A DNA stretch of 64,000 nucleotides, taken from Purpureocillium takamizusanense. Lineage: Eukaryota > Ascomycota > Sordariomycetes > Hypocreales > Ophiocordycipitaceae. The position numbers were made by a program, and so were the translations under genes. Shown in pieces: positions 46,894 to 59,977 of this stretch. The notes beneath the pieces are model-generated. The model searched no databases, was not told the DNA's origin, and worked only from the letters and a program-made list of their open reading frames with translations. Position 1 is the stretch's first letter. Every line of letters starts with the position of its first letter. The stretch lies in assembly GCF_022605165.1 (NCBI RefSeq), contig NC_063071.1:3030300-3094299 (forward strand). Reading direction: 5' to 3'.

Positions 46894-48555
46894 ATGCAGT
46901 CACTGCGGCAGCTAGCAACCGCAGTATGTGCTGCTCTCCTGCTGTCCGCAGCGAGCACAGCCGAAACGCAAAGGGACCATCCGTCGCACTTCTTGACAGT
47001 CAGTACGACGAATGGTCCAATTACGGGCCATTGGGCTCCCGGCTCGTGTCCCAAAGTCGTGGAATACCTGGGCATTCCGTATGCCAAACCACCAGTTGGC
47101 GCATTACGCTTCGCAGCACCGCAGCGATTCGTCAGCGACACCGAGTATGAGGCAGCTGCGTTTGGAAACGACTGCCCATTGTCGCCATCTCCACCCGTCG
47201 ACTACCCCGGGCTCACAGCACAGGCGCCCCGGATCATCGCGTCCTTTGCTTCTGGACTTGGTTCGCGCCAGGGTGAGGACTGTCTGACGCTAAATATTTG
47301 GTCTCAGCCAACGGGTCGCTCCGTTAGGCATGGCAAGCCGGTGCTGGTTTTCTTCTATGGCGGCCGTAAGTAAATTTGGACACTTCGTCCTCCTTGAGTG
47401 ACTGAATTGCCTGTGTGTCGACCAATACTTTCCATATACACAGGTTTCACGATTGGCAATACGAACAGCCCATTCTACAACGGCAAGTACTTCGCCGCTG
47501 CGCAAGATGTAATTGTCGTCACAGTCAACTACCGTATCAACATCTTTGGTTTCCCTGGCGGACCAGACGAGGAGACACAAAATCTCGGCCTCCGTGACCA
47601 ACGCACCGCAGTGGAATGGGTTCGCGACAACATCCGCAATTTCGGTGGCAATCCAAGCAAGATCACTATCGCGGGACAGTCTTCAGGTGGAGCTTCCGTC
47701 GACTATTGGACGTACGCGTACGAGAAGGATCCTATAGTTAACGGCATCATTGCTTCATCCGGCAACGCATTCAGCTTCCCTGTCAACGCGAAAAACGTGA
47801 CTGAAAAGAATTGGGCGACGGTCGTCCACGCAGTTGGCTGTAACTCAGCCGCTAATGTCATGGCGTGCATGCGCGAGGTCGATTGGGAGGATATCAAGGA
47901 CGCCGCGGCGGCAGTCAAACCCGGTACGAGCAGTAGTGTGTTGCGCTCAATTCCGCCCTTTTATCCGACCCCAGACAACGCCATTGTGTTCACGGACTAC
48001 GTCAACCGCACAAGACAGGGCCGATTCGCCAAGGTGCCTACCTTTGCCGGCAATAACAATAACGAGGCGGGGTACTATCGGATCCCGGCGTACGCGAAGG
48101 GCATCGTGCCAACGGAGAAACAGGTGGAGCAGTTCCATCTGGAGTCGTTCACATGCCCAGTAACCTACCAGGCCGAAAATCGCATAGAGCATAACGTGCC
48201 AAGTTGGATATGGCGCTACTCTGGCGACTGGAACAACACGCGACTCTATGCTACAAGCGGCGCATATCACGGTAGTGATCTGCACATGATCTTTGGGGCA
48301 TCAGCGGATGTAAGCGGTCTGCCGGCGACTACAGAGCAGAGGAAGCTCACTACGGTTATGCAGAAGGCCTGGTTCGAGTTTAGCAACGACCCATGGCATG
48401 GTTTAAGCGACAAAGTGGGCTGGCCGCAATTTAACCCGCGTCGAAAGTCGCTCGTAGTGCTGGGTAAAGATGATAGCTCCATGCCTATATTTGTAAAGCC
48501 GTCCGAGTTTGACGCGCCATGCTCAACAATTTCTTTAGGTTTTATCGGGGAGTAG
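46894..48555 (+). CDS. Secreted type-B carboxylesterase
   Basis: Two exons, 46894-47365 and 47444-48555, total 1584 nt (527 residues). A signal peptide is evident at the start (MQSLRQLATAVCAALLLSAASTA). The alpha/beta-hydrolase core follows: EYLGIPYAKPPVGALRFAAP, GEDCLTLNIW, VFFYGGRF for the oxyanion hole (the intron splits the Arg), VNYRINIFGFPG and LRDQRTAVEWVRDNIRNFGG. The nucleophile elbow is GQSSGG, a GxSxG form where many relatives have GESAG. The acid is probably in NNNNEAGYY and the histidine in AYHGSDLHMIFG. All three catalytic elements are thus present. It belongs to the type-B esterase/lipase family and hydrolyses carboxylic esters outside the cell; substrate unknown. Ends in TAG, showing that TAG is a real terminator in this genome. 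Confidence 0.93.
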
Positions 48556-50769
48556 TACTATTTGCATAGATAGAAAAGTCTAGCCGTATAGGCTATCTCC
48601 AGTGGGTCCACAGTCGGTTCGTATAGCTAGGAGGCGAAAACACATAACCTCCGATGCTTTCGTGGGTTAAATAGTGCGACTAAGGGTTATCTTCCATACC
48701 GATTTTAATACGGGCAGTACATACGGCTTGTTATAATGAAAGCCATATAGTATAGACCAAGGTCCGATTTTCCGTATAAGATAATGTCCGCCGCATACGT
48801 ATTTAAGTCGCGGCACCTAATCCGCGTTCGAGATATATATATTCGAGAGAACACCGAAATAATTCCCGTCCGGGATGCGCATAGTTAGGCCGTGTAGGTC
48901 TGCCGAGACGATACACTTATCGTCTTTCTAACTCGCAGCCTCACCGCCGTGCCATTTAACGGTACCGCTATTACTAACTTTTTCGTTAAGTATTGGGAGA
49001 CATTGGCTCCTAGAGCCGGATTGTGTGCCGGTAGAGGATGTGCAATCACTGTCTTTGAAGTATCCAATTTTCAAAGCCAAGCTTGGCTATGAAATGTTGT
49101 TTTCAGGATCGGGCTATAAGGGATTATAGATAGCTTCGGTCGTTAGATGGAGTTCTCTACTACAGTTTGAGCTCGGCCGGCCGCTAGCTGAGTTTCACTC
49201 CTGGTAGCTCTAGGCTTTACTCTACTGAGCTCGTTTAATGATTAGATGCGCAGTTCTATTGCGATAGTTAGTAGCAAATCTAATGCCTATATACGCTGTT
49301 TGTTCTCGCATCGCCGTAAAGTCCACACCATCCCGAAGAATTGAAATGCTCACTCTGGGGGACCTCTCAGGATGCACCGTGAACGAATTCCGATTGCCGA
49401 TTTCTCAAGCTGGCCGCCAGTATCCGAACTAGAAATTGTTTATTCATCACACCCTTTGACCTTCACTCATAATATACACGCCGTACTTGCTGAGAAGCTT
49501 CGTCAGAACGGGATTTGCGCCTCTGGCTAAGGAGTTCCTCGTCCGATCTAGGCATATAAGCTCTCATTAGTACATAGAGGCCGCATCGCCTCCTGAGATT
49601 GATGCCTAGATAGCCATTTCTGAATTTGGCTGCTACACTATGATTCTAGGCCTTGTTCCGGCATGATTGTTTCTTATTTGTTAAGGGAGACATGAAGTTG
49701 TCTTAAAATGCTTACGTCTTCGTATCAGTAGAGTTGGCACATTAAGCTCCTATCAAGTGCCACTGCAATCCAATCTGTGCATATGCCGACTCGTAAGACT
49801 GGCAACCAGCTTATGAAGGCAGGAGCCTACGCGCCATGAATGCGGTAGGCCGGGGTCACGGCCGCCATGAGAGTCGGAAGGGAGGCGACACAATCATAAT
49901 GCAGAGAGCTATGATAGCCAGATGTGAGGTCGCCCGTCGCCCGTTTCATCTACTTGCTTATAAGGCTAGGTGTGTAATCGTATCACAGCTATCATAGAGC
50001 GAGTTTCACGCCACGGCTTACATATCTGATAGACTTAGACTACTAAAGTCTATATGTGCTGATATGGAGGCATTCCCAGGTCGCAGAATAGTCCGAGATA
50101 ACGACTATCGTTAGAAAATAGTTACTTTATAATCTTTAACCATAGCCAGAAGTAATGGGAGCGCCAGTGCGCTTTTATGACATTAGTAAATGCCATATAT
50201 AAAGAAATCGAACGTGTCATAATACATTCGTAAACGGACGTGCAAATTTTCTTAGCCTGGGTTATAGGGGCCGCCTAGTAACCCTAGCGAACAGCCGCGA
50301 TATATACTGACGTAACCTATTTAATTAAGATATATGATAACTTACGATAATTCTTTAGCAGGAGCTATGACTCGATACTAAATGCGCTATATATATATAG
50401 CATCATTACATTATTTAAGCGACGAGGGTTTAAGTAAAGTGCCGATACCATAGATACTAAGATAAGGTTAGGATTTAAGGCTCGATAAGAATCATAACGT
50501 ATAGTCCGGGCTCTAGACTATTTACTTTTTAAGGCGGTCATTACTTTATCTCGTTAAGTAAGATACTATATCATTATCAATGCCCGGTCGTAATAGGCCT
50601 CGATACTTTAGATACCTAGGTCCTTTAGCTCTCGAGTTATATATCACTCTTGAAACTTATAAAGCACTCATTCTCTACTTTGTCGACAAACTTCTGTTCC
50701 ATCGCAAAATTCTACTCGCTAGCATACTACAAGAAACATCGAACTCCGCGAAGACCCGCTCCAGCAACT
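48556..50769. other. AT-rich, TA-rich tract without genes
   Basis: About 2.2 kb that is visibly much richer in A/T than its neighbours, with very many TA steps (for example 50100-50570), few CA or TG steps, and hardly any open frame. This is the usual look of a repeat or transposon after repeat-induced point mutation, but no transposon domain can be read any more. The last 100 bp includes CTTATAAAG at about 50657, a possible TATA element for the small secreted protein gene. Confidence 0.6.
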
Positions 50770-51137
50770 ATGAACGGCCGTTTGATCGCACTGCTATTGG
50801 CATTTGGGGAAGCGGTCCTCGCTGACGGCAACGGCTTGGTTTCCGGCGTAAGTAGATATCAATCCGGAGACTGATGAGAGTACTAACGCGCAGGACGAAC
50901 TAAAGAAATGCAAAACGGAGGATTCGTGCTATGGAAAGTGCGAGGTCGCTTACCCTGCCTTCGATGGCGTGACCATGAGGGAACTCGACTGCGCCGACTA
51001 TTCCCCAGTAAGTGCACCTAATTCAACCGCGTATCGCACTCATCGCTAAGGGTTGCGCGATATAGTGCACGGCAACGGGCAACTATTGCATGTGGGACCT
51101 GAGGGAGTCGGGCGACGATGCGGTTCTATGCAGCTGA
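50770..51137 (+). CDS. Small secreted cysteine-rich protein, 87 residues
   Basis: Three small exons, 50770-50847, 50894-51007 and 51066-51137. The first intron has GTAAGT, a perfect TACTAAC branch site and CAG; the second has GTAAGT and TATAG. The frame closes at 264 nt. Residues 1-18 are a signal peptide (MNGRLIALLLAFGEAVLA, cut after VLA). The mature part of about 69 residues has seven cysteines at 32, 38, 42, 59, 65, 72 and 86, and is acidic. I recognise no family. Size, cysteine content, subtelomeric position and placement at the edge of an AT-rich tract match fungal effector candidates, but a role is not shown. The odd cysteine number leaves one unpaired, or allows a dimer. Confidence 0.72.
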
Positions 51138-51868
51138 TGTGACGTCCAGCAGTACGGCCGCTATCTAGTCTGGTCTTCGCTGCGACTAGACGCTGCTCGA
51201 TGACGCATTTTGTAACTTGAGGAAGGAGGTCACCCGGGGAACGCAGTTTGTTATTTTTTTACAGGCTAAAATTCAAGTACTTCGCCTCGTATGTGTTTTA
51301 TTTTGAGAACTATTATTCACTCACACGTATATCCCTATTCACCGACGCCGCGCATAGTATACAAGCTGCCCCCTGCCGCAGCCCGCGATGGCTTTGATTG
51401 CTACTGCAGCCCAGCGGTCGCGATGATCGCTGTGGGATTTGCGCCTGAATTGCGGATAGTAGGTGCATAGTTGTGTACCTTCGTCCTGTATAACTGGCGT
51501 CACGAGGAGTGGCGCATGATTTTGCATGGTCGGACTGTAATGGCAAGATCTGGTGGCTGCCTCTGCCGCTTCGACGATAACGTCTCGCAATTCTTGCCAG
51601 TTGGGATCATTGCCGCCATAGAATCTGCTGTAACTCGTCCGGGCAGTGACCTGCGGGCGATCATCCCTCGCAGCCGCTCTTCAAACACCCTTGATGCCAT
51701 CTTCCGCATCCATTCGTAGCACGGACGGCGTGGCATCGCGCTACCTCGAAGCCACTGGATTGGCGTATAGGAGTTTGAGGTTTTACAGGTTGCTAAATCT
51801 ATGAATAGAAAAGGCATTGAGTAGCTCCGTAAGTAATACTATATGCATAAATGGATGGGTGCCCAAGT
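51138..51868. other. Intergenic, no gene supported
   Basis: About 0.7 kb between the convergent small secreted protein and polyketide synthase genes. Short frames only. Confidence 0.5.
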
Positions 51869-54800
51869 TCACTCCTGCGCTATAAAATGAGTGTGCTTGC
51901 TCTTCCCTGCCACATGTTGAGCAAGCTGATGTAGAGTCATATTGCCCAAGACGGCAAAGACCTCTACTTCTGCACAAAGCTCCCACAAAAACCAATTTTT
52001 CAAGTCAATAGCCACGAGTGAGTCAACGCCGTAGGAATGAACAGGCTTTCCTACGTCGATGTCGTCCTCAGAAATACCCAGCACCTGGGCCAGCTTCGCG
52101 ACGAACCAGGCACTCACCAAGGCCGCGGCCGCGTCTTGGTTTTCTGCTGCGGCTAGGAGTGACGCGCGGTCAATGACTGCAGCCTGATCTTCTTGCCTTG
52201 TTGGCACTGTGTCCTCTATCTGGCCCATTTGAAAAAGGTGCCGAAACATGGGGCGGTGAATCGCGTGGTGCAAATCAACGCCCTTGGCCAGCACTGCGTC
52301 GGGCATCTCGATCCCCACGAGGACTTGGGCGTCGGATGGGTCCAGTATTGGGACGCTAGGATCGCAGTAATAGTCCAACAGGGCGAGCAGTTCATCTTGG
52401 TGGATGTCCATCAGGTGTCCGATTCGCCGCATTGCCGCGAGCAGGCTTGCATTCTCAGCGACGATGCCCTCAGCTACCATCAGTCCAAGGTCGAGAGACA
52501 CTGCCTTTTGGCCTTTGCTGAGCCGGTGCTGCGCCAGGGCGTCCTTGAATGTGTTTCCGGCCCCGTAGTTGGCCTGAGCCCGACCCCCGACGATGCCGTT
52601 GAGTGAAGACAGCAAAACGAAGAAGTCCAGATCGTCGGGGAGGGCTGCGTGAAGATTCCATGACCCCGTTACCTTGGCTCCTGTACTGATAGTCCAGTCT
52701 TCGTAGGTCATGTTTGGAAAGAGGTTATCTCTCAGCACCACTGCTGCTTGAATGCAGCCTCGAATGGGTGGCATGTTCAAATCCTGCAGGTTGCGGAGGA
52801 CGCTTTGGAGATCGCTGAGGCAGCCAATGTCGACACATGGCGCTTCCACGCGGACACCCTGGGCGTTAAGCTGACTGACCAGAGCCTCTGCCGCTGCAGT
52901 TTTCACACCGGAGCGAGAAAGGAGAACGAGGTTTTTGGCTCCGCGACAGGCCATCCATCTTGCAATGCTTCTGCCGAGTCCGCCTAAGCCCCCAGCGATG
53001 ACATATGTCGCATTATCAGCGAACTTGCACCGTGGTCTCGTTTTGACATTTGCCTAGAGAGAGTCAAGGTCAGTACTATACATAACAACAAGACATGGGG
53101 CTTCTGCGCATTTCCTACCCTCACGATGCTGTCTGAGTCAAGGACCATGACCGTCTTGCCTGCCGCACCAGGGCTGTCGGCTTGTCGGAATGCTTCGTCC
53201 GGTTCATTGGCAGCAAAGATGTACAGGGGCGACGGTGCATAGAGCTCGTCATCAAATGCCCGCCTCATGGCCTGTTGAAATGCAGCATAAGCCAACCGTG
53301 GCTTTCGTCGAAGCAGGTCAACCATGTCCACGGATAGCCGTGATAGGTTAGTTGGGGTTTCTTGGTTATTGCTGCGAGGCAAAATCGCTGGCGAAGATCG
53401 AGTTCGCTCCATGGAAATGTCAACAAGTCGGCCAAATGGCGCAAGGCAGTTCGCAAAGTTGGCATCGTCTCCTCCCTTTGTCAAAGGCCCGATCACCACG
53501 TCGACACCCGAGCCTCTCGTAACCTGGGCCACCCTTCTCGATAAACATGAACCTCCAGAAAGCGACAATATGGCCTTGTGCCCAATATTCAGGTTATTGC
53601 ATAAGAGTTCCCGTTCTATTGAGGAGGCAGCCGTGACGTACACTTCAGCACCTAGTTTCTTCGCGAGTTGGAGTGTTGCTTGACCTGTAGCAGTTGCAGC
53701 CTCATGGACGAGAACTGACTCGCCTTCCTGGATCCGGGCGACATTGACAAGGGCATGATAGGCGGTCCAAGTTGCGCTCGCGATTGATGCTGCCTCGATG
53801 AAGGACAAGTTCGATGGTATCGCTGATACGGCCATGGCTTTGACTCGCATAATCGAGGAGGCCGCTGACGGAGTTATGAGGCAGACGCGGTCCCCCGGCT
53901 TGAAACCAGAGGTGGCCCCATCCGAATGCACGATGCCTGCGCACTCAATGGCCAAGCTTTGTTTGTTTGCCTCGCTCGTTCCTGTGACGGATCGCTCCTC
54001 ACTGAGCCCAATGGCTTTGACGTTGACCACGACTTCATCCTCTTCCAAAGTCAAGCCATCGTGAAGCCGCAGCTCATCACACTCAACCCACTCCAGCGTG
54101 TCGGCATGACCAGGAGTTGTCATGCCAAGTGTAAGAGCAGCATCGATAGACCCGATTTTCAATTCTCTCCTGGTACGTGGTTGGACTGCATCCGAGACGA
54201 CTGTGTCCATGGTGGCGTGTCCGAGGACGCGGCTGATTTGAACACAGCCATTTGACGTGATGTACTTTGTTTCCAAATCTTCGACGGAACTCTTCCCAAT
54301 TCGATTCGCAAGGTCGCAAACAAGCTCGGAAATTTGAACCGGGTTTCTATCCCAACCATCGAGAGATTGGGTGACAAACTTGCGAGTCGAGTCTTCCGAC
54401 ATCAACACTCGACCCAAGCCGTCTGCCAGACCATGGCGCGGCTCTGTCCCTTCCAATGCAGGATTTCTGCAGAGCCAAAGAATGCTCTTCTCTCTCAGAA
54501 GGATCGATTGCAGCTCGACATAATCTCTTTCAGATATGCCGTCAAGGAAAACCTCATCCACTTCGAGTAGACAAATAACGATGCTGTGGTCAGCTTCTGG
54601 TTGCATCCTTAGGTGCTGCGCAAGCGTCAAAGTGTTGCATGACTTGAATTTCTTGCCAGAACCTCTTTGAACAAGTTCGGAAATCGTCTTTTGGACCTCC
54701 GAACGCTCGTCCACGACCAAATGAAGCTGCTGCATGACGCACATTGAGGCCCTGTCAAGGTCAACGGCTGTGGAGACAATAATGCTGCTGTATCTTGTCT

Positions 54801-57800
54801 CAATCAGTTCTTGCCCCGGAATCTCCAGGTCGACACCGGTAAACCCCGTTCCCTTCAGTCTATGGTCCCATTGCTCGACAGACAAACATGGGCTATGCTC
54901 AGATCGGGCTTCGTGGTCCAGGGGGCTCCACCAACCCTTGAGCAACCCAAAGGCAAATGCAATGATGGCCTCTGGTAAAGTCGTCTCGAATAGCAGTAGC
55001 TTTCCGCCAGGTTTGAGAAGCTTTCGAATGTTGCCCAAGGATTGGTCCAAGTAATCCGTGGCGTGCAGGACATGCGAAGCGACGACAAGGTCATAGGTTC
55101 CCGTCTCAAAGGATTGGGTCGCCGGATCCTTGGAGATGTCGCAGACCTTGAAGTTCATTTTTGCAGAATAATCCTGGAACTTGAGGCGTGCCTGACTAAA
55201 AAACGAAGGGGAGATGTCGGTATAATCGTATTGCCTCCATTGCTTCACTCCGCCGCTGCTCATCTTCTCCAACAGGCGTAGGGTCTGCCCACCTGTCCCG
55301 GCACCGACCTCAAGGATCTTCATGGAGGGGTTTTTGAAGGAAAGCAAGTCCACGTAAACCGAGGTGGGATGGGCATGATGGTCGTTTGCCAGCATCTGTT
55401 CGTAATATCGATCCGCCAGGGAGTCGTGGTAGATGAGCTGAAGTGCGTCGACTTCGCCGCGGAGAATTTTGATGAGGTTACGCCCGATGGTCATGAAGAA
55501 ACGCCCGCCGATACCCTGACTCTCTACTTGAAGAACAAGTTGGTGCCGAGCATCGGCATCACCGAGGAGCCTATTCACGGAATCCAAGTCGACCAGGATG
55601 CGCCCGCTCCGAAGCAGTCGGTGCTGGGACCTCATCCAGCCTACAAATGCCTGCAGATGCCGCTCAAGTGCGAGGGCCGGAGACTGCTTGTCAATAAATT
55701 CCACAGCTTCTTCAATAAAAGCCATAATGGTAAGTACCATGGACTTGTACGTCTCAACTGCATCTTCATCTTGCGCTGGTCTGTCGCGCGTGCACTGGAG
55801 TGTTATTTGCTCGCGACTCAGTAAATCGATGTCACTCTTCCAGGACAACTGAGTGCATAGGGTCCGTGGTTTCAGCTGCTGCTGGTGTTTAGTTTCGTTA
55901 CTAGAATTGATGAATGTGGTCTCGAGTCCATCGAGGTAGATGACTGGCGTATCGGCGTCACTTGCGACGCCGACAATGCTTGCGGAAGCTTCCCGACGAC
56001 CGCGGAGCGTACTCTGACTTTGGACGGATATCGTGCCATCTCGCAACTCTTGACAGTCGCAGTCTACCCATATCCCATTGACGTAGGTTGGAACCATGGT
56101 GGGCAGGCCATTGCATAGCTTGGACAGCGCTGGCACAACCAATTGTGTGAGGCCATCTATCGCTGCCGGGTGGACGCCGTAGAGGTCCTTGGATGATGTT
56201 TTGGCCTGATTTAACTGCCAGGTCCCAGTCAGAAGATTGGCAATGGCCTCGCCTTGGCATCCCAGTCGCATACGCTCCAAGTTGCAGAATGCTGGACCGT
56301 AACGAACTTCGGTCTCCCCAGGCATGCTGTAGGGATCTGACTCTGCATCTGAGCAGGCCCCAGGGATACGGTTCAACCAGTTCTGAGAGCTCCAAGGCCC
56401 AAGCCAGGCAACGCAGTTGCAATCGTCGGCATCGACCACAGCTCGGATGAAACCACGACAGCATTCCAGGTAGCTCCCGTTGTCGAGGGCGAATATGCGG
56501 AACTGCGACCATGGGGCCGCATCTTTATCCGAGCGCTGTTGTGTGGTAGACAGAGTTAACTGCGTTTCGATCTGATTGAGCCCCTGGCTGAAGCGTATCG
56601 GACGTAGGAAGGCAACGTCTTTGAGGTGAGCCCCGCGAAGTGACGGCTCGCCATTGGCACTGGTGAGCTGTTTGAGACTCTCAATGGCCATGACCACATA
56701 TCCAGCAGCGGGAAACACAATCTCCCCGGCAATCGTGTGGTCGTGCAACCATGGCAATTCCTCCAACCGCATCACATTGCGCCACTGTGCCACCTGCGGG
56801 TTCCAGTCGAGGCTGCGCACTCCGAGTAAGTCGTGGCGCGCCACTTCCGGGAATCTAAGGTTGGAACTTAGTCTACTCTCTAGCCAGTACTTGTTCTGGT
56901 GATTGAAGGGGTAACGCGGCATGTTTCGAGGTGCAAGCCTCGGCGTGTCCTTGTCCTGTCCATTAACTCGAAGAATATCCACAGCACACCCGGCGCAGCA
57001 CAGAACGCCCACCGCGGAGAGCAGTGCCACGGACGAGTCTTGGCCTCGCACAAGACACTTGATATATGTTGGCTTTGTTTGACCCGTGAAGGCCTCCGCG
57101 TTTTCGCGAATGGGACCCTGGAGCGCGCTGTGAGGCCCGATCTCCATGACATGAGTGATTCTGAGGTCGCGCGTTTTGGCCTTGCCGAGTTGTTTGCGGG
57201 GCGTCCTGTTCGCATATGCCATTAGGGTGCCAAAGGCTGCCTCAAAGTTGACGGGCGACACCAAGTTTCGCACCCAGTATCCCGCAGCAGTGAGTGTTTG
57301 GGGCGTCACTAAGTCCCCTGTAACAGATGAGATCATAGGTACGGGATCTGTCTCGACGCCGCTGTGCAAATCTCCAATCAAGGTAGCGTATGTCTCGGCA
57401 ATCGCTTCCATGAATTCTGAGTGGTAAGCGATAGGTACACGAAGCCTTTTGGCAAAGACGCCATCGGCCCACAGCCATTGCTCCAGCGTGTCGAGTCCAG
57501 AAGCAACTCCCGTCAAAGTAACGCTCTTTGGGCTGTTTACGCAGCCGATGGCCACATGTGTTGAACCATGTTCGCTCTGGAGCCGGTCGAGATACGGACG
57601 GATATGATCCCTGGAGAGCCCGACCGCCGTCATTGCCAGACTGCGATTCCACTTTGATGCTAGACCAGAGGAAAGAACCCCGCGATGGTACGCCACCTTG
57701 ATAGCAGAGGAACGCGACAAGGCGCCGGCAGCATAGGCTGCTGCAATCTCACCGGACGAGTGGCCCAGAACCACTGAGGGCCGGACCCCGAAGCTGGCAA

Positions 57801-59977
57801 GCAGGTCCAGCAGAGCGATTTGGAGACAGGTTGTGGCCGGTTGGCTCAGTTCGGCTCTGTCTATTGGGGTCAGATCATTCGTACCGTCGATGACCTCGGT
57901 AAGGGACCAGGAGCAGCCAAGCTTTCTGAGATAGGCGTCGGACTTGTCGATACTTTGTCGAAATTCCGGAAAGTCGAGAAGTGTACGCCCCATGCCAAGG
58001 TAGTGGGCTCCTTGCCCGGTGAACACAAAGCCGACGCGTGCGTCATTTACTGCCCTGACAGGAGGGGCTATGGGACTAGCAGACTGTCCCTGGCTGAGCA
58101 GCATCCTGTCAGAGTCTGCAACAGCAAAGCTCCTCCAGGGGAACTGGCTTCTTCGGGCCGCCAAGGTGTAGGCTAGATCATTGAGCTTGGATGAATCGAT
58201 CTTCCCGAGGAAACTTTTGTAGGCGTTCGACAGCCGGTGTGCCCCATCCTGATCAGGGCAAGACCAGATGAGTAGCTTTGTGCGAGGCACTTCCTCTTCG
58301 GGAGTGTGATAGCCATTGAGCAGGGTGCCCAAGCTCGTTGATGGTCCAATCGAGAGGCTGACACCATCATTGAATCGAGGCGTGGCTCGCGAACGATGAA
58401 AGCCGTGAAGGCCTCTCAGTTTCATGAAGTGATATGCATCATCGAGGATTGCTACAGCGTTTGTACCGCCGAATCCGAAAGAGTTAATCTTGATATTGTT
58501 AGCACATCAAACGATTGACTCTTGGAGGACTTTGATATACTGACGCATGCTCGCCGGACGACACATGGCGGCCACGGCACGGCTTCTTTTGGGAACTAGA
58601 AGGCGTCAGCGCTGTTGTTTGTCATGACTTATGTTGAGGAGAAGGAAAGTCTCACCCGCAGGCGCAGTTTGTCTGCGTTTATTCGATCGTTGAGCAATTG
58701 GAACCCCGCGATCGGAGGGATGACACCGTTCTCTAGGACAAGAATGGTCTTGATAACGCCTGCCAGCCCGCTGCATCCTCCAAGGTGGCCTATGTTTGCC
58801 TTGACAGAGCCGATATACAGCGGGCTCAGAACGCTGCGATGTGCCGAGAACGCAGTTCCGATGGCTTGTGCCTCGATAGGGTCACCAACTGGAGTTCCAG
58901 TGCCATGGGCCTCAAAGAACTGCGTTGGTGCCATGTCGACGCGAGCCGACTCGTACGTCTTCTCAATGAGGCGAATTTGAGACTCCATGCTGGGCTGGGT
59001 GATTCCAGGTGTCCTTCCATCCTGGTTTGAGCCTGTATTTCGAATGACGGCACGGATGGTGTCCCCGTCTCGCAGTGCGTCTGTCAATCGCTTGATGACC
59101 AGAACGGCTGTGCCCTCGCCGCGTGCGTAGCCATTGCCTCGCTCATCGAAGATCCAGCACCTACTGTCTGTGGACAAAAAATTGAAGTCGGACATGAGTT
59201 TCATGAAGTTGGGATGATATACCAGATTGGCGCCACCAACCAGCGCCTGCGATGGTCTCAACATCATATCAACTCATCATGCGGAAATGTGACCTACCAT
59301 GGACGCGTTCCTTGCTCGCAGGTCTTGACACGCGAGGTGAAGAGCAACCAGGCTGCTTGAGCAGGCCGAGTCGAGGTTCATAGACGTTCCTTTGAAGTCA
59401 AAGAACCAGCTTAACCGGTTGGCCAACATGGATGGCGCAACACCCATGGCGCCATGCCTCTGCTCCGCTTGGTGGTCTTGTTGCATGATATTGAGGTAAT
59501 CGTTGGTGAAACATCCGGTGTATACCGCAGTGTCGGTGCCAGAGCACTGGTTGATGGGTATTCCTGCATCTTCCAGCGCATGATACGCCGTCTCTAGCAT
59601 TCGTCTGTGTTGAGGATCCATACATGCTGCTTCAGCAGCGGTGATGGAGAAGAATGGCGCGTCAAATGCTGCTAGGTCTTCTTTGACAAAATGACCGCTA
59701 CGGACTGGAAACTTGAGTGTGGCGTTTAGAATCAGGCACAATTTCTTCCAAAGAGCCAATTACTCACCGAGCTTGGTCTATCCTTGTCTGGGTGATAGAA
59801 GGCATCGATGTTTAATCGACTACCCGGAAATTCTGTGCTGGCCGACCTTCCTTCACATAGCATCTGCCAGAAAGCATCCTCCGTTGTCGCCTCTTGAGGG
59901 AACTCAAATGCGAGACCAACGATGGCGACGGACTCAATATCGCCATCCTGGTAGGTCTCAGACTGATTCACCTTCAT
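51869..59977 (-). CDS. Highly reducing polyketide synthase, apparently intact
   Basis: Six exons, 59977-59764, 59704-59298, 59246-58656, 58595-58545, 58488-53119 and 53053-51869. All are GT-AG and total 7818 nt, 2605 residues, with no stop. KS residues about 15-440, active Cys186 (DSACSSSL), His in EAHGTGTPVGD and KANIGHLGG. AT has GHSSGE near 664. DH has HDHTIAGEIVFP near 1002 and HPAAIDG. C-methyltransferase has EVGAGTGGQT near 1480. The ER region lies about 1880-2200, but its nucleotide motif reads HEAATATGQ near 2017 instead of the usual AAGG(V/T)GQ. KR has GGLGGLG near 2232 with Ser, Tyr and Asn of SSLNG/NYGAGN. ACP has GVDSL near 2555. There is no thioesterase, as usual. It should make a methylated, reduced or partly unsaturated chain; the divergent hydrolase at 61060 could release it. 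Confidence 0.95.
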
